DNA from: Lachnospiraceae bacterium UBA938
Lineage (GTDB): Bacteria > Bacillota > Clostridia > Lachnospirales > Lachnospiraceae
Direction of reading: 5' to 3'
Assembly (NCBI GenBank): GCA_002293475.1
Contig: DBDG01000057.1
Location: forward strand, 1-13,362
DNA: 13,362 nt
Under the pieces are notes generated by a model. The model saw only the letters and a program-made list of their open reading frames with translations, was not told the origin of the DNA and ran no database searches. Positions 12,868 to 13,362 of the stretch are shown here, piece by piece (position 1 is the first letter of the stretch; each line of letters opens with the position of its first letter). The position numbers were made by a program, and so were the translations under genes.

Positions 12868-13362
12868 TTAAAGATTGCGGTACTGCAGCCGGATTTTGTC
12901 GGCGATCAGCGCGATAAACTCCGAATTGGTCGGCTTCCCCTTGCCGGTATTGATGGTATAGCCAAACAAAGAATCCAGCGTTTCCATCCGCCCCCTGCTC
13001 CATGCCACCTCGATCGCGTGCCGGATTGCCCGCTCCACGCGGCTGGGCGTAGTCTGAAATTTGTCCGCTATCGTAGGATACAGCACCTTGGTAATGGAAT
13101 TCAGCATTTCCACGTCTTCCACGGACAGCATGATGGCATCACGCAGATACTGATAGCCTTTGATGTGGGCCGGAACGCCGATCTCATGGATCATCTCGGT
13201 GACATCACGCTCCAGGTCGTAAGTCATGCTCCGGCTTCCCAGTTCCGCCTGCATGAGTTCTTCCCTTTTCGGGGCATGGGACGGGACGGTAATCATGATC
13301 TGGAATTCCTTATTGGCGCTCATCAGATCCCCTAGGATCCGGTAAATATTTTCGTTATCTTT
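12868..13362 (-). CDS. spo0A: Spo0A, C-terminal part (gene runs off the window)
   Basis: Spo0A is the response regulator that starts sporulation when phosphorylated and binds 0A boxes in DNA. The window holds the last 164 codons, open to the right edge. The DNA-binding effector domain is complete and highly conserved: VTEMIHEIGVPAHIKGYQYL, SITKVLYPTIADKF, the recognition helix TTPSRVERAIRHAIEVAWSRG split over two helices, and GKPTNSEFIALIAD near the end. About 48 residues precede it. By length these should be the receiver's last helix plus linker, yet KDNENIYRILGDL followed by MSANKEFQIM also looks like a receiver's first helix. The KPF motif that normally precedes the last helix is not visible. 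The internal ATG at 13323 is not a credible start for full-length Spo0A. Confidence 0.95.
   Translation of the reverse strand, partial: KDNENIYRILGDLMSANKEFQIMITVPSHAPKREELMQAELGSRSMTYDLERDVTEMIHEIGVPAHIKGYQYLRDAIMLSVEDVEMLNSITKVLYPTIADKFQTTPSRVERAIRHAIEVAWSRGRMETLDSLFGYTINTGKGKPTNSEFIALIADKIRLQYRNL

Overview
The window looks like chromosomal DNA from an endospore-forming member of the Clostridia. GC content is moderate. A Lachnospiraceae-type genome is my best guess, from gene order and from the style of the Spo0A, RqcH and RecA proteins; this is inference, as there is no rRNA here. The content is mostly housekeeping and sporulation genes. I see no transposase, phage gene, CRISPR array, toxin-antitoxin pair or defence system, and no convincing undescribed multi-gene system.

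Layout, left to right. Positions 1-138 hold an unassigned edge segment and a weak hairpin. recA (139-1188, minus) has its own promoter carrying two LexA (SOS) boxes. A gene-free gap of about 300 bases follows. Then comes a tightly packed leftward operon: yicC, gmk, rpoZ, rimO, pgsA (5361 down to 1572). It is driven by a near-consensus sigma-A promoter at 5422-5450 and has a perfect 16-bp palindrome in the leader just before the yicC ribosome site. Upstream is a leftward gene for an unrecognised two-domain lipoprotein (5500-6810). It is divergent, across 305 bases of regulatory DNA, from rqcH (7116-8870, plus).

The right half is sporulation- and storage-related, all leftward: partial spo0A at the right edge, glgA (glycogen synthase), a SpoVB/MurJ-type flippase co-transcribed with glgA, and two small spore-coat-type genes. 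Between the flippase and the coat genes lies a 34-codon plus-strand reading frame containing an in-frame tandem duplication of 18 bp.

How the genes work together: gmk, rpoZ, yicC and rimO serve nucleotide supply, transcription, RNA turnover and ribosome modification. pgsA makes anionic phospholipid. recA responds to DNA damage. RqcH rescues stalled 50S subunits. Spo0A commits the cell to sporulation, where the SpoVB-like flippase and coat proteins act, and GlgA builds glycogen reserve.

Items most worth a second look are the dual SOS-box recA promoter, the yicC leader palindrome, the ambiguous N-terminal part of the edge Spo0A, the small repeat-bearing frame at 9436-9540, and the multi-frame-open segment at the left edge.
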